Source of the DNA: Rhodanobacteraceae bacterium
GTDB lineage: Bacteria; Pseudomonadota; Gammaproteobacteria; Xanthomonadales; Rhodanobacteraceae
Direction of reading: 5' to 3'
DNA length: 60,679 nt
Assembly: GCA_003142815.1 (NCBI GenBank)
Contig: PLNP01000035.1
Location: 762-61,440 of the forward strand
Positions 35,960 through 44,756 of the stretch are shown piece by piece (the first letter of the stretch is position 1; every line of letters starts with the position of its first letter). The notes below the pieces were generated by a model that was not told where the DNA came from, searched no databases, and saw only the letters and a list, made by a program, of their open reading frames with translations. The position numbers and the translations under genes were made by a program.

Positions 35960-37732
35960 TCACGGCTTCGCCGCCGCGCACTCGCAATCTGCTTTTGGCG
36001 CCGGACCACCGGCGGCGATGAAACGGTCGATCTGCGATTCCAGCACCGGCAGAGGCACCGAACCGAGTGCGAGGATGGTGTCGTGAAAGTGGCGCAGATC
36101 GAACTTCGGACCGAGTTGCTTTTCAGCGCGCGCGCGCAGTTGAACGATCTTCATCTCGCCGAGCTTGTAGCTGAGCGCCTGACCGGGCCACGAGATATAG
36201 CGGTCGACCTCGGTCTCGACCTCGTGCTGGCTGAGCGCGGTGTGTTCGGCGAGATAGGTGATCGCCTGCGCGCGCGTCCAGTCTTTGTGATGGATGCCGG
36301 TGTCGATGACGAGGCGCGCGGCGCGCCACATTTCGTAGCTCTCGCGGCCGAATTCCTCGTACGGCGCGTGATAGATGCCCATCTCCTTGCCGAGCTTCTC
36401 GCAGTACAGCGCCCAACCTTCGCCATACGCGGAAATGTAGCTTTTGCTGCGAAAATCTGGCAGGCCCTTGTGCTCCTCGGACAGTTCGCCCTGCAGCGCA
36501 TGGCCCGGCGCGGACTCGTGCAGGGTCAGCGCCGGCAGGTTGTAGAGCGGACGCGAGGGCAGGTCGTAAGTGTTCACCCAGTACGTATGCGCACCGCCGC
36601 GGCCGGCGGTCCAGAACGGCGCGATCGAGGCCGGCACCGGCTCGATGCCGAAGCGTCCGCGCGGCAGCAGGCCGAAGAACTGCGGAAGCTTCGCATCGAC
36701 CTGCTTGGCGATCCATGACGCGCGCATCAGGAGTTCGTCCGGCGTCTTCGCATAGAACTGCGGATCGGTGCGCAGGAACTTCAGGAACGCCGGAAAATCG
36801 CCCTTGAAGCCGGTCGCCTTCATCGTCGCCTGCATCTCGGCGTCGATGCGCGCGACTTCCTTCAGGCCGATCTGGTGGATCGCCTCGGGATCGAGATCGA
36901 GCGTCGTGTATTCGCGGATCTGCTGGCGGTAGTACGCCTTGCCGTCCGGCAACGCCTCGGCCGCGAGCGTGATGCGCGCATGCGGCACGTACTCATTGTG
37001 GAAGAATGTCAGCAGCTTCGCGTAGGCCGGGATCACCTGCGCGCGGATCGCGCGCACCGCGTCGGCGCGCAATGTCGCCTGCTCGCCGGCGGGAATGTTC
37101 GCCGGCAGCTTCTGCAGCGGCTTGTAGAACTCGCTGTCCTCGGGTGACTTGACCTCGGTGTAGCTCGCGATCGAGACGTCGCGCCCGTCGAGCACTGCGC
37201 GCGGCACCGAGAAGCCACGCTTCAGACCCGCGCGCATGTCCGCGATCTGCTGATCGAAATAGCGCGGCATATCGTTCAATTTTGCGATGTAGTTCCGCGC
37301 GGCCTGCGCGTCCTTAAGGGGGCGCCGCGTCATGAAGCCGAGGTCCGACCAGAACTGCGAGTCGCTGTTGAACGGCATCTCGTAGCCGCGGAAGCGGATG
37401 TCCGCCGCAAGATTCTCGATCTGTGGACGGTACACCGCGAGGTTGACCTGGTTCTCCGCGGAAAGCGCCTTCGCCGGAATCGCGTCGAGCTGCTTCAGCA
37501 CATTATCCCAGTACGCCAGCCGCGTCTGTTGCGCCTTCGCGTCGACGGCGGGCAGGCGGTTGTCGTTCGCGCTCGCCTTAGTGTCCTCGTCGTCGGAGCC
37601 CGGAAACTGCTGCTGGCGCCAGCTCCATTCCTGCGTGTAGAGCGCCTTGAAGCGATCGTCGGCGCTTTCGGCGTGCACGATCGCCGTCAGCGACAAACCG
37701 AGACAGAGCAGGCCACCGAGCCAATGGGTCAT
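35960..37732 (-). CDS. DUF885 family exported protein, probable metallopeptidase
   Basis: A 590-aa protein with signal peptide 1-21 ([14 protein letters not shown]). The DUF885 hallmark [15 protein letters not shown] is a metallopeptidase-like HExxPGH motif, and [21 protein letters not shown]-like text follows it in two parts ([24 protein letters not shown]). It is predicted periplasmic, and relatives are thought to be carboxypeptidase-like. It is intact and of normal length, and divergent from the fbp fragment. Confidence 0.85.
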   Translation of the reverse strand: MTHWLGGLLCLGLSLTAIVHAESADDRFKALYTQEWSWRQQQFPGSDDEDTKASANDNRLPAVDAKAQQTRLAYWDNVLKQLDAIPAKALSAENQVNLAVYRPQIENLAADIRFRGYEMPFNSDSQFWSDLGFMTRRPLKDAQAARNYIAKLNDMPRYFDQQIADMRAGLKRGFSVPRAVLDGRDVSIASYTEVKSPEDSEFYKPLQKLPANIPAGEQATLRADAVRAIRAQVIPAYAKLLTFFHNEYVPHARITLAAEALPDGKAYYRQQIREYTTLDLDPEAIHQIGLKEVARIDAEMQATMKATGFKGDFPAFLKFLRTDPQFYAKTPDELLMRASWIAKQVDAKLPQFFGLLPRGRFGIEPVPASIAPFWTAGRGGAHTYWVNTYDLPSRPLYNLPALTLHESAPGHALQGELSEEHKGLPDFRSKSYISAYGEGWALYCEKLGKEMGIYHAPYEEFGRESYEMWRAARLVIDTGIHHKDWTRAQAITYLAEHTALSQHEVETEVDRYISWPGQALSYKLGEMKIVQLRARAEKQLGPKFDLRHFHDTILALGSVPLPVLESQIDRFIAAGGPAPKADCECAAAKP

Positions 37733-38001
37733 CGCGATCTCCTCACGCTATGGAAAACGCGATGATCGCACCGAAGCGCCGGTGCGGGAGTGCCGATAGA
37801 TGGGGCGCGCAGAAACGCATCGGATCGATCGCTGCCGGCCGAACCAACGGACTCAGCCGTCGAGGTGATTCCTTGGCAGACGTGCGCCAGCCGCACGCCG
37901 CAGAGCATGCGCAGGGGCTGCTGCCAGCCTGGTGTCAGCAGTGGCATGCGCGGCGCCGAGTCGCGACAATGCCGGCTGCCCCCTTGCCGAAAGCGCCGCC
38001 C

Positions 38002-38213
38002 ATGCCGTCCACGTCGCCGAATGCCGCTTCCGCCAGCCGGGTGTCGCTCAGTCGCTTCCTGATCGAGGCACAGCGCGAGAAGGGGCATATCAACGGCGAC
38101 TTGCGCCTGCTCATCGAAATCGTCTCGCGTGCCTGCAAACGCATTTCGATCGCGGTCGGCAAGGGTGCGCTGGGCGGCACGCTCGGCAGCGCCGGCACCG
38201 AGAACGTGGTGAA
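38002..38213 (+). pseudogene. fbp: 5' fragment of fructose-1,6-bisphosphatase
   Basis: From ATG 38002 about 70 codons match the class I FBPase N-terminus: [36 protein letters not shown] and [16 protein letters not shown]. The family then continues with a QGE...KKLD helix, but here the sequence switches at about 38213 to unrelated residues and stops at 38272-38274. The remaining four-fifths (substrate and metal sites) are absent from the window. The break coincides with the left edge of the anomalous kds-pro block. Confidence 0.8.
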
Positions 38214-38306
38214 TTCATTTTATGTGCCGGTCACGAACGGACAGAGCTGGATCAGGAACAAGACCGGAATCTAGTGACGGGATCGGGAAACAATCGCACT
38301 CCGATA

Positions 38307-39137
38307 TTAGATTTTATTGTCCCTCAAACTTTTACTTCGCTTCGTTGCGGCCAGTACAGCCTTGATCAAAGTCACCCGCAATTTACCCTCCTCGAGGGCC
38401 ATGAGGCCGTCGATCGTGCATCCTGCCGGCGTCGTCACCTCATCCTTGAGCGCGGCTGGATGCTCTCCCCGTTCGAGTACCATTTTAGCGGAGCCCATCA
38501 GGGTCTGTGCCGCAAGCAGGGTCGCGGTTTTGCGGGGCAGCCCCACCTTCACTCCGGCTTCGCTCAATGCTTCGATGATCAAGTAGATGTACGCCGGCCC
38601 GCATCCGCTCAAGCCGGTCACGCCGTCCATGAGCGACTCTTCGACAGTAGCGGTCCGTCCTACGGTACCAAAGATCTTCTCGGCGATCTCAAGGTGGGCA
38701 TTCGAAGCATTTGCTCCACCGCTGAACACCGTCATCCCCTCGCCGATCAAGCACGGGGTATTGGGCATCGCACGGATGATCGCAACAGAGGCTGCAGAGG
38801 AGCCTGCTAACCAAGCCGCGATCTGCTCGCAAGTCACCGACGCGCAGATGGAGATGACGAGCTTCGAGGGGGACAAACGGGGTGCGATCGACCTCACCAC
38901 GCTCTCAGCCTGGTGGGGCTTCACGCAGAGAATGATGACTTCGGATTCGGCGGCGAGCTTGGCGTTATCCGTGTGGCACTCAATGCCCAGGCGCTTGGCC
39001 GCTTCGGCCGCGCTCTCCTTCGAGCGGGTGGTACCCTTGATCGCGAAGAGCTTTGAATCAGTCGAGGACTGAAGGCCCTTGGCCAGCGCCTCGCCCATCT
39101 TGCCCATCCCCAAAATTCCAATGCGACCGATCTTCAT
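38307..39137 (-). CDS. proC: pyrroline-5-carboxylate reductase
   Basis: Last step of proline synthesis, NAD(P)H-dependent, 276 aa from ATG 39137. Rossmann motif IGILGMGKMGEALAKG at the N-terminus, VRAMPNTP-type segment (IIRAMPNTPCLIGEG), and the P5CR signature ALKDEVTTPAGCTIDGL. It is last in the run kdsA-kdsC-proB-proA-proC, 8 nt after proA. Its base composition and wording differ from the surrounding host genes. Frame intact. Confidence 0.95.
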   Translation of the reverse strand: MKIGRIGILGMGKMGEALAKGLQSSTDSKLFAIKGTTRSKESAAEAAKRLGIECHTDNAKLAAESEVIILCVKPHQAESVVRSIAPRLSPSKLVISICASVTCEQIAAWLAGSSAASVAIIRAMPNTPCLIGEGMTVFSGGANASNAHLEIAEKIFGTVGRTATVEESLMDGVTGLSGCGPAYIYLIIEALSEAGVKVGLPRKTATLLAAQTLMGSAKMVLERGEHPAALKDEVTTPAGCTIDGLMALEEGKLRVTLIKAVLAATKRSKSLRDNKI

Positions 39138-39145
39138 CTCCGCTC

Positions 39146-40450
39146 TCACTTTCTTATTTGGCCATTGCCGTCGATCACCCAACGAACGCTCGTTAATTCC
39201 CTTAGGCCGATGGGGCCGCGCACGTGGAGCTTCTGCGTGCTGATTCCCAGCTCGCCTCCCAAACCGAACTCGAAACCATCCGTAAAACGGGTGGAGGCGT
39301 TCCAATAAACTGCTGCCGCATCGATCTCCTCTTGGAACCTTCGAGCTTCGATCTCGGACGAGGTGACAATCACCTCGGAATGTCGGGACCCATGCTGCTC
39401 GATATGCTGAATGGCCTCATCGATCGTGTCCACCAGGCGACAGTTCATCTTGAGATCCAGATACTCGGTATCCCAGCTCGCGTCCGTGGCCGCGCTCACT
39501 CCCGGCTCGCCCGCAAGGATACGGCAAGTTTCAGGGCATCCGAACCATTCGACGTTCTTCGCGCCCAATCTCGAATAAAGCGCGGGCAAAAGCGACTCGG
39601 AGAGTTTCCGATGGACCAGCACCGTCTCCATCGCGTTGCAAACACCGGGACGATGGGTCTTCGAGTTATCGATGATTTCGAGCGCCATCGTGGCGTCGGC
39701 ATCGTCGTGCACATAGACGTGGCACATGCCCCGGTCATTCTTGATGATGGGGATCGTCGAGTTGCGGACGACGAAGTCGATTAATCCCTCGCCCCCGCGC
39801 GGAACAACAACGTCAATCCATTCACGTTGCGCAAGCAGTGCCGTCATCAGCGCTCGATCCGTGTTGGTGATGCCCCAGATGCACTCGGGCGGAGCTCCAT
39901 TCTCGAAGAGTGCCTCCGCGATGATCCGGTAGATCGCTTCGGTGGTCCGCATGGACTCGCTCCCGCCGCGAAGCAAGATCACGTTGCCCGACTTGAACGC
40001 GAGCGAAAAAGCCTCGATTGCGACATTGGGGCGAGACTCGAAAATCATGAGAATCACGCCAAGAGGAGAGCGAATCTGGCGAAGCAAGAGCCCATTCGGG
40101 AGAACGCGCCGACTTACCTGCTCGCCCAAGGGGTCCCCAAGCGCGGCCACCCTAGCCAGGCTCTCCACCATCTGCACGATCCGCTGCTCGGTCAGAAGCA
40201 GGCGATCACGAAACGCGGGGATCGCGCGCGTGGGGTCCATTCCGGAGAGCGCGGCCAGATCTTCTGCGTTCGCGGCCAAAACGGAGTCCTGATGCTCGAC
40301 AAGAAGACGTGCGACCGCGAGCAGTACTCGGTTCCGCGTGTCCGTGACACTGGAGCGAAGCCAAAGCGCGGCTTCGCGACTGGCTCGCAAGCGGGATAAG
40401 GTTTCCTCCGCAATCGGTGGCGCAATCGATGAAGTCAGCGCGGCAGTCAT
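39146..40450 (-). CDS. proA: glutamate-5-semialdehyde dehydrogenase
   Basis: NADPH-dependent reduction of glutamyl-5-phosphate in proline synthesis. 434 aa, full length. ALDH-fold motifs GNVILLRGGSESMRT and the catalytic Cys region THRPGVCNAMETVLVH are visible, and the C-terminal RFTDGFEFGLGGELGIST is a ProA signature. It overlaps proB by 4 nt (40447-40450). No frame damage, unlike kdsA and kdsC in the same block. Confidence 0.96.
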   Translation of the reverse strand: MTAALTSSIAPPIAEETLSRLRASREAALWLRSSVTDTRNRVLLAVARLLVEHQDSVLAANAEDLAALSGMDPTRAIPAFRDRLLLTEQRIVQMVESLARVAALGDPLGEQVSRRVLPNGLLLRQIRSPLGVILMIFESRPNVAIEAFSLAFKSGNVILLRGGSESMRTTEAIYRIIAEALFENGAPPECIWGITNTDRALMTALLAQREWIDVVVPRGGEGLIDFVVRNSTIPIIKNDRGMCHVYVHDDADATMALEIIDNSKTHRPGVCNAMETVLVHRKLSESLLPALYSRLGAKNVEWFGCPETCRILAGEPGVSAATDASWDTEYLDLKMNCRLVDTIDEAIQHIEQHGSRHSEVIVTSSEIEARRFQEEIDAAAVYWNASTRFTDGFEFGLGGELGISTQKLHVRGPIGLRELTSVRWVIDGNGQIRK

Positions 40451-41241
40451 TTCTGTTTCCGTTTGTGAGGACGGACGGCATCAATCCGCGTACCCACGGG
40501 ATCATTAGCCGCCACATGAAGGAGGACCGAGGGCGAATCCCCTTGCGCAAGCCAGGTCTCGATCCCGGCCCGAGTGGCCTCGCGCGCAGCCAGGAGCTTC
40601 GAGTACATCCCGCCCGTGCCCCGGCTGGATCCCGCGCCCTTGCCCGCCTGCGCGAGAACTTTCGGCGTAATGGACTGCAGATGTTCCACTCTCCGCGCGC
40701 GGGGGTCTTCTTTTGGATTGCGTTCATAAAGTCCGTCGACATCCGTGAGAATCACCAGACGATCGGCCTGCATCACGCGCGCCACTTTGGCCGAGAGCGA
40801 GTCGTTATCGCCGAAACGGATCTCTTCCGTGGCCATCGCGTCGTTCTCGTTCAAGATCGGGGTGACATCCCACGAAAGCAGACGATTCATCGTGACTTGG
40901 AAGTTCGAGCGTCGGCGAGCATGCGAGAGATCGTCATAGGTAAGCAGGACCTGCGCTCCCAGCAGTCCCACCGCCTGCAACGAGATATTATAGAGATCCA
41001 TCACGAGCGGCTGGCCGATCGCGCTCAGTGCTTGTTTCTCGGAAAGCTCGCGATCCCGTTTGCGAAAGCCAGTGCGATCCACTGCCGAGGCGATCGCGCC
41101 CGAGGTCACCCAGATCACTTCGATACCGAGATCGCGCCTGAGCCTGGCCACTTGCTGCATCCAGGCCCGAAGGAGCAGGGGGCCGCCCGAGCAGACCATG
41201 TTGCTGCCGGCCTTCACGACCCAACGACGGCGCGTTTTCAT
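40447..41241 (-). CDS. proB: glutamate 5-kinase, short form without PUA domain
   Basis: First step of proline synthesis. 264 aa from ATG 41241, the amino-acid-kinase domain only; many ProB proteins have a further C-terminal PUA domain that is missing here. N-terminal WVVKAGSNMVCSGG has Asn where many have Ser. PILNENDAMATEEIRFGDND and LTDVDGLYERNP are typical. The start overlaps the kdsC stop by 4 nt. Confidence 0.93.
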   Translation of the reverse strand: MKTRRRWVVKAGSNMVCSGGPLLLRAWMQQVARLRRDLGIEVIWVTSGAIASAVDRTGFRKRDRELSEKQALSAIGQPLVMDLYNISLQAVGLLGAQVLLTYDDLSHARRRSNFQVTMNRLLSWDVTPILNENDAMATEEIRFGDNDSLSAKVARVMQADRLVILTDVDGLYERNPKEDPRARRVEHLQSITPKVLAQAGKGAGSSRGTGGMYSKLLAAREATRAGIETWLAQGDSPSVLLHVAANDPVGTRIDAVRPHKRKQK

Positions 41242-41791
41242 GTGCAGTAGGGGCCGATCTTCTGCGCCTTTCGAATGGCATCGGCCACTTCCCGGACGGT
41301 GCCCCAACCCCCTTGCGTCTCGGTGACGTAGTGGACGCGTTCCTTGACTGGATCCACCGCATGAGGAACCGTGGCGCTGAAACCCACTTTTTCGATCACG
41401 GGAATGTCAAAAAGCTCATCGCCCATGAATGCCATCTGCTCATAATCGAATTTGGTCGCAGTACGGATCTTGTCAAGCGCCTTGAGCTTGTCCTCGTCGC
41501 CAAAAAAACATGCGGAATCTTGAGGAACTCCATACGCACGCGCACGTCCTTGGAGCCTCCGCCGCTGATCACGGCGACCTGAATGCCAGCCTTCATGAGG
41601 ATCTTGAGCCCGTAGCCGTCCTTCACGTGGAAGAAGCGGGTCCACCCCTGTCCCTCATGCCAAAAGAATCGACCGTCGGTCATCACTCCGTCGACATCCA
41701 AGACGAGGATCCGGATCTTCTGGAGACGACTTTGGATATCCAAGGTTTCGAGCAGCTTCGCTGAGGACACTGATGGGGATGAGATCATCAT
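41238..41791 (-). pseudogene. kdsC: KDO-8-phosphate phosphatase, split by a -1 frameshift
   Basis: HAD phosphatase that dephosphorylates KDO-8-P for lipopolysaccharide. Frame 1 (from ATG 41791) has LVLDVDGVMTDGRFFW and AVISGGGSKDVRVRMEF, then runs to a stop at 41396. Frame 2 supplies FFGDEDKLKALDKI, AFMGDELFDIPVIEKVG and the end at 41238. The switch is at a run of seven A on the plus strand (41502-41508), read T TTT TTG in frame. A -1 slip, or one missing T, restores a complete protein of about 184 aa. It overlaps kdsA and proB by 4 nt each. Confidence 0.85.
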
Positions 41792-42664
41792 TTCGAAGTC
41801 TCCCGGCTTGAAGCCTCCTCGGGCAGGAGTTTGGGTTGGCTATGGACGAGTGCTCGAATGTCGAGGAGTTGCTTGACGAAGGCGCCGACGTGCTCGAGAT
41901 GGAATGCGTTCGGCCCATCGCTCTTCGCGAGTTGTGGCCGGGGATGGCACTCCAGGAAGAGCCCGTCCGCGCCCGCCGCCATGGCGGCACGTGCGAGAGT
42001 CTCGGCTTGCCGCCCGTACTTTTCCCGCCGCTTCCCGCGCCTGGAGTCTGAACCGAGTGGGTCGCATCGTAGATGACTGGCACGCCAAAACCCTTCATGC
42101 ACTGGAAGCTGATCATATCGACCACAAGCGTATTGTAACCGAAGGAGACTCCCCGTTCGGTCAACCAGAACCAGTTCTTATCGACCTTCGCGCCCGAACG
42201 GGTTTCGACTTCCCGGACCTTCTGAACAATATTCTTCGCGTCCCAAGGCGCCAGAAACTGGCCTTTCTTCACGTTCAGGCGGCGGCCACGCGCCAGCGCC
42301 GCTTCCGCACCAGCCACGATCATATCGGTCTGGCGACACAAAAAAGCGGGGACCTGCATGAAGTCGATCCCCTCGGCGACAGGCTTGGCCTGATCAGGGG
42401 TGTGGAAGTCAGTGCAGAGCCGGAGCCCCGTTTTATCGCGAACTCGGTCCATCATCTTCAGCCCCTCCACCATGCCGGGCCCTCGAAAGCCCTCGATGGA
42501 AGTGCGATTGGCCTTATCAAAGGAAGCCTTGAAGTAGAGGACGACCGGAAGAGAAGATAGCTGGCGTTTCAGTTCCTGCGCGACTTCCATGAGCAGCCCT
42601 TCATCCTCGATCACGCATGACCGGCGACCAAGGTCATGGGCTCGGAACTGCCGGAATAGGCCAT
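41788..42664 (-). pseudogene. kdsA: KDO-8-phosphate synthase, two frameshifts
   Basis: Condenses arabinose-5-P and PEP to KDO-8-P. Translation from ATG 42664 gives MAYSGSSEPMTLVAGH and then a premature stop. Adding one base at about 42616-42621 makes the conserved AGPCVIEDEG and opens the long middle (YFKASFDKANRTS, CTDFHTPDQA, NVKKGQFLAPWD, YDATHSVQTPGAG). A second single-base loss at about 42004-42016 (near KSTGG) shifts the tail, which resumes as LARAAMAAGADGLFLECHPRP. With both corrected the protein is full length. Confidence 0.85.
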
Positions 42665-42777
42665 CACTCAATCCCCTTCAAAGCGCGCTGAGCTCCCTTG
42701 CCCACTTGATCGACGTTCGAACGCAAGGGCGAGTACGGTTGGCTCTCCACGAAGCGGCATTCACGAAGGAGATCGCG

Positions 42778-43824
42778 ATGAACCAGATCCTGATCTACGG
42801 CGCGAACGGCTACACCGGCGCGTTGATCGCCGAGGAAGCCGTGCGGCGCGGACTCACACCGATCCTCGGCGGGCGCAATCGCGATGCGCTCGATGCGCTT
42901 GCGGAGCGACTGAAACTGAGTCGACGCGTATTCGAGCTTTCCGATACGGCCGAGATCGCGCGCAATCTCGACGGCGTCGAGCTGCTGCTGAACTGCGCCG
43001 GCCCGTTCTCGAAGACCTGCGCGCCGCTACTCGAAGCCTGCCTTGAACTCAAACTGCATTATCTCGACATCACCGGCGAGATCGACGTGTTCGCGCACTG
43101 CCATCGCACGCAGCCGCACGCGAGCCGCCAGGGTGTCGTCGTCGCGCCCGGCGTCGGTTTCGACGTGGTGCCGACCGATTGCGTCGCGGCGATGCTGAAA
43201 CAGCGTCTGCCGGATGCTAGCGAACTCGTGCTCGCGTTCGAGGCCGGCGGCGGCGCGAGTCCGGGGACCGCGAGAACCAGCATCGAAGGCCTCGCCAAAG
43301 GCGGTCGCGCACGCATCGGCGGTGAGCTCGTCGAGGTGCCGCTCGCCTGGAAGACGCGCACGTTCGAGCGTGCCGGCAGCAAGCGCAGCGCGATGACGAT
43401 TCCGTGGGGCGACGTCTATACCGCATACGTGTCGACCGGGATTCCGAACATCGAAACCTACATGGTGCTGCCGCCGCAGACGATCGCCCGCATGCGCTGG
43501 TTGCGATACGCGAAACCTCTGCTCGGTCTGGCACCCGTGCAACGCATGCTGCAAGCGCGCGCGTCCGCGGCATCGCCGGGGCCGGATGCAGCGCGGCGCG
43601 AGTCGACGCACTGTCACGTCTGGGGCGAAGTGCGCAACGCTGCCGGCGCCGAGGCACGACTCGCGCTGACCACACCGAACGGTTACGCCCTGACCGTGCA
43701 GTCCGCACTCGGCATCGCGCAGCACGTGCTCGACGCGAAGCCCGCCGGTGGCTACTACACGCCGTCGCAGCTGATGGGCGCCGACTATGTGCTTCGATTG
43801 CCCGGCGTCGCGCTCGTGGAATAA
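42778..43824 (+). CDS. saccharopine dehydrogenase-like NAD(P)-binding protein
   Basis: A 348-aa protein with the N-terminal Rossmann motif ILIYGANGYTGALIAEEA and the family text LLNCAGPFSKTCAPLLEACL. It belongs to the broad Sacchrp_dh_NADP / trans-acting enoyl reductase group, not to lysine metabolism proper. Substrate unknown. ATG 42778 has an AAGGAG ribosome site at 42766-42771. It marks the return of high-GC, host-like sequence after the kds-pro block. Confidence 0.82.
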   Translation: MNQILIYGANGYTGALIAEEAVRRGLTPILGGRNRDALDALAERLKLSRRVFELSDTAEIARNLDGVELLLNCAGPFSKTCAPLLEACLELKLHYLDITGEIDVFAHCHRTQPHASRQGVVVAPGVGFDVVPTDCVAAMLKQRLPDASELVLAFEAGGGASPGTARTSIEGLAKGGRARIGGELVEVPLAWKTRTFERAGSKRSAMTIPWGDVYTAYVSTGIPNIETYMVLPPQTIARMRWLRYAKPLLGLAPVQRMLQARASAASPGPDAARRESTHCHVWGEVRNAAGAEARLALTTPNGYALTVQSALGIAQHVLDAKPAGGYYTPSQLMGADYVLRLPGVALVE

Positions 43825-43959
43825 GCATCGCGATGCACCGCCGCGCGCCAGTCGCGCGCGCGCATCGGGGCGCTCAGCGAAGGCCCGGTAGCGCGCCCTT
43901 CGCCGAGCACGAGGAAAGCCTACGTGCAGGGCGAGCCGATACACGGTACAACAGCACCG

Positions 43960-43982
43960 CGAAGCGCACGACGTGCGCTTCG
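43960..43982. repeat. 10-bp perfect hairpin
   Basis: CGAAGCGCAC and GTGCGCTTCG pair around GAC, 28 nt upstream of the small membrane protein start. It could be a leader hairpin or an operator. Confidence 0.5.
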
Positions 43983-44010
43983 GACCCAGTCAAACCACGG
44001 AGATCACCTC

Positions 44011-44226
44011 ATGCGTATCGGACTCATCCTCGCCGGCATCATCCTCGCCGCAGTCGGCTTCGCCGCGTTCACCGGCAACCTCAACTTCAACCAGGACAAG
44101 GAAGTGGTGAAGATCGGCGGCCTCTCCGCGTCGGTGAAGCAGGAGAAGACCGTGCCGCAATGGCTCGGCGGCCTCGGCGTACTGGTCGGTCTTGGCCTCG
44201 TCGTCGCGGGTGCGACGCGCAAGTAA
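44011..44226 (+). CDS. small two-helix membrane protein
   Basis: A 71-aa protein with a helix at about 2-20 (LILAGIILAAVGFAAFTG), a short polar loop with the lysines of KEVVKIGG and SVKQEK, and a second helix at about 48-66 ending in ATRK. The hairpin topology suggests an inner-membrane protein of unknown function. The start is supported by CACGGAGAT upstream. A remnant of a methyltransferase begins right after its stop. Confidence 0.65.
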   Translation: MRIGLILAGIILAAVGFAAFTGNLNFNQDKEVVKIGGLSASVKQEKTVPQWLGGLGVLVGLGLVVAGATRK

Positions 44227-44228
44227 GT

Positions 44229-44690
44229 GCGATCACCCTGGTCCACGTCATCGAACATCTGGTCGAACCGCAGCGCCATCTCGCCGAGTGCGCGCGGATT
44301 CTGAAGCCTGCTGGCCGCCTCTTGGTGATCACGCCAAACGTGCGCTCGCTCGCGCATCGTGGGTTCCTGCGCGACTGGCGTGGCCTTGAGCCGCCGCGGC
44401 ATCCGCCACTCTACGCAGCGGGGGGCCTTCGGCAGGCACTGGCTAACGCCGGACTGGACGTAAAGCGGATCAGGACGAGCGCGCGCGATGCCGCCTATAT
44501 GCTGTGGTTCAGTGCACAGTTGCGAGCGGCGCGACGTGCCGCGCAACCACGCGTGGCATTGCGCACCAAGGGCCCCGCGTTGCGGCTCTGGCGGGGGCTC
44601 GAAGGCGTCGAGCGCGTCGCGGCCGCACTCTCGATTCCTGTCGGCGAGGAGATCGTCTGCCTTGCAGGTGTCGCACCTGCTTGCGCCTGA
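44229..44690 (+). pseudogene. 5'-truncated SAM-dependent methyltransferase
   Basis: The frame encodes the C-terminal half of a type-11 methyltransferase: ITLVHVIEHLVEPQRHL (post-SAM region), CARILKPAGRLLVITPN and RDWRGLEPPRHPPLYAAGGL. The N-terminal half with the SAM-binding glycine motif is missing, and no believable start lies in frame near 44229. An in-frame ATG at 44162 lies within the preceding gene and adds only basic, unrelated residues. Probably a deletion relic. Confidence 0.7.
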
Positions 44691-44756
44691 CGTGTGCCGT
44701 CGCGATGGCACGCGACGTACGCAGGGCTGGGCGATGATCGCCGCTACAATTACCGC

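Noticed and set aside
38211-38216. GAATTC at the fbp junction as proof of a cloning artefact
   Set aside because: The same hexamer occurs inside the native repeats (for example near 32329), and the right junction has none; noted only as a caution.
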